A stretch of 64,000 nucleotides of DNA from Euonymus europaeus (taxonomy: Eukaryota; Streptophyta; Magnoliopsida; Celastrales; Celastraceae). The notes under the pieces were generated by a model. That model saw only the letters and a program-made list of their open reading frames with translations. It was not told the DNA's origin and searched no databases. Shown one piece after another: positions 62,794 through 64,000 of the stretch (position 1 is the stretch's first letter; each line of letters opens with the position of its first letter). The stretch spans positions 21,994,022 through 22,058,021 of the forward strand of contig OY756967.1 in NCBI GenBank assembly GCA_963580455.1, written 5' to 3'. The position numbers were made by a program, and so were the translations under genes.

Positions 62794-64000
62794 GCTCTGG
62801 TTTTAGTGTGTGACAACCTGCAAAAATTATCAACTTCTCAAGAGAGTTTTTTCAATCCCAGAAAGAATAATCACGGAAAGATAGAAGAAGCTGTTGTGAG
62901 AATGATGATGGACTGCAGCACGATGCACAAGTGTTGGCTTTTTTTGTCAGAAAACCAGTGATAGCTTGCAGACAATTTGCGTCGGTTTGAGTTTAACGTA
63001 AGAGTTAGGTTAGCTTTGGTGAAGGATTGGAACATACTGCCCACTTTTAAAGCAGGACATGTTCCTGCAAGTAAACTCATTCAGCAAAAACAAGGGCAAA
63101 AACCCACTCATAAATACAAAATAAGTTTACAATTCTGGCAATTCCAAATACATTGTGTTTGAAAATTATGTTGTTTTTTAATTTTTAAAAACGATTTTGA
63201 GTTTAGATTTTCAAATTAAATTTTAAAAATCAAGTATGTAAAAAATTTATTTGACTTATGTTTTTTGAATAATCTTTATGACATGACACTTAAAATTCTT
63301 CCCAAATTAACTTAAAATGAGAGAAAATATTATAAAAGTTAAACTTATTTATAAGTTTGTCACCGATCCAATTTAAAAACTCCTCAAAACACATTTTTGG
63401 TGTTTTTCATTTTTTTCGTTTTCAAAGACACAAATTTTCAAAAACATTCAAAACTAAACTTGTATGTTTATGATTGTATCAAATTTTGATCCGAAGTGCT
63501 AACTAGTGAATACACTAGTAGAATTATACCAGGTCGCCCGATGACCCAAAAGACCTGACACCCGATTATTTGATAATCATTAACGAGCAATCAAATCAGC
63601 CATCACGCTAATAAAAATCATCAAGTCGGGTCATACCTAGCCCGATTGCTTGGGACCGACCCTATGTACAAGACTACTAGTCGACTCGATATGGCAGGCG
63701 CAAGTAATGGGCTGCCTTGAGCTGGATGTGCTACCCTCGCTAGTTGGCTAGTTGCTACATAGCATGATTCGCGTCTTCAAAGTCTAGCCTGAACAATGGG
63801 CATTCTTGGGCTACATAAGTCCAAATCTCGGTGCTTGGTAGACCCGAATAATGAATCAAATTTTTTTTATAGCATGAGGTGATGATTGAGGTTTAGGGTA
63901 GGGTGGATTTTTTGAATTATAGGTTTAAAATTTAGGCTTTACGGGTTTAAGTATGTGAGTTTTGATGTTTTAGGATTTAGGATTTGAGGGATTTAGCATT
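62794..64000. other. spacer at the right edge
   Basis: Promoter and leader of the second PPR gene, then AT-rich sequence. A stretch at about 63520-63850 has GACCCGA/TCGGGT-type motifs resembling dispersed repeats. The last 120 bases contain degenerate TTTAGGG-like strings. No supported gene. Confidence 0.45.

Overview
This is nuclear DNA of a flowering plant, clearly a eudicot. The genes are intron-rich with GT-AG (rarely GC-AG) splice sites. The families are plant-specific: TGA and ABI5 bZIPs, a WIP zinc finger, DYW-type PPR proteins and an A20/AN1 stress protein. Spacers are AT-rich and carry MITEs, SINE-like repeats and a Ty1/copia-type LTR element. I cannot place the species more precisely. 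There is no CRISPR array, operon or other prokaryotic structure.

Layout. 1-2.6 kb: mostly non-coding, with one possible last exon of an upstream gene. 3.2-7.8 kb (+): a 12-exon TGA9/TGA10-type bZIP gene with a possible internal second promoter and alternative first exon. 7.8-11 kb: spacer with a tandem duplication. 11-19.3 kb (-): a 16-coding-exon gene for a ~1220-residue nuclear protein, probably a plant SAGA complex subunit. 20.5-22.7 kb (-): an ABI5-like group A bZIP. 23.9-31.9 kb (-): three tandem alpha/beta-hydrolase paralogues sharing exon structure and a GC-AG intron; the middle one carries a one-base frameshift. 32.6-34.5 kb (-): an intronless DYW PPR gene. 37.7-39.5 kb (+): a WIP-type C2H2 zinc-finger gene. 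39.5-47.5 kb: repeat-rich spacer with a compact non-autonomous copia-like LTR element. 47.5-48.4 kb (-): an A20/AN1 (SAP) gene. 48.5-50.4 kb: a SINE and a 1.1 kb element with long inverted repeats. 50.7-53.7 kb (-): a SAM-dependent methyltransferase gene. 55.2-59 kb (+): SKD1/VPS4. 60.2-62.8 kb (-): a second DYW PPR gene. 62.8-64 kb: spacer.

The genes do not form one pathway. Both bZIPs, the WIP factor and the SAGA-like protein are nuclear regulators. The PPR proteins are organelle RNA-editing factors, SKD1 acts on ESCRT-III at endosomes, and the hydrolases probably sit on a membrane by an N-terminal anchor. The clearest organising principle is ancient gene order. The SAP - methyltransferase - SKD1 - PPR run matches, from memory, Arabidopsis At2g27580-At2g27610. 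The TGA, hydrolase and WIP genes recall the At1g08290-At1g08320 neighbourhood.

Exon boundaries were assembled by hand from splice-site consensus, codon phase and family similarity. No alignment or RNA evidence was available. I found no candidate for a wholly new biological system. The most interesting points are the internal TGA promoter/exon, the loss of SnRK2-type arginines in the ABI5-like protein, the GC-AG hydrolase cluster with its frameshifted member, and the compact LTR element with unrecognised internal sequence.
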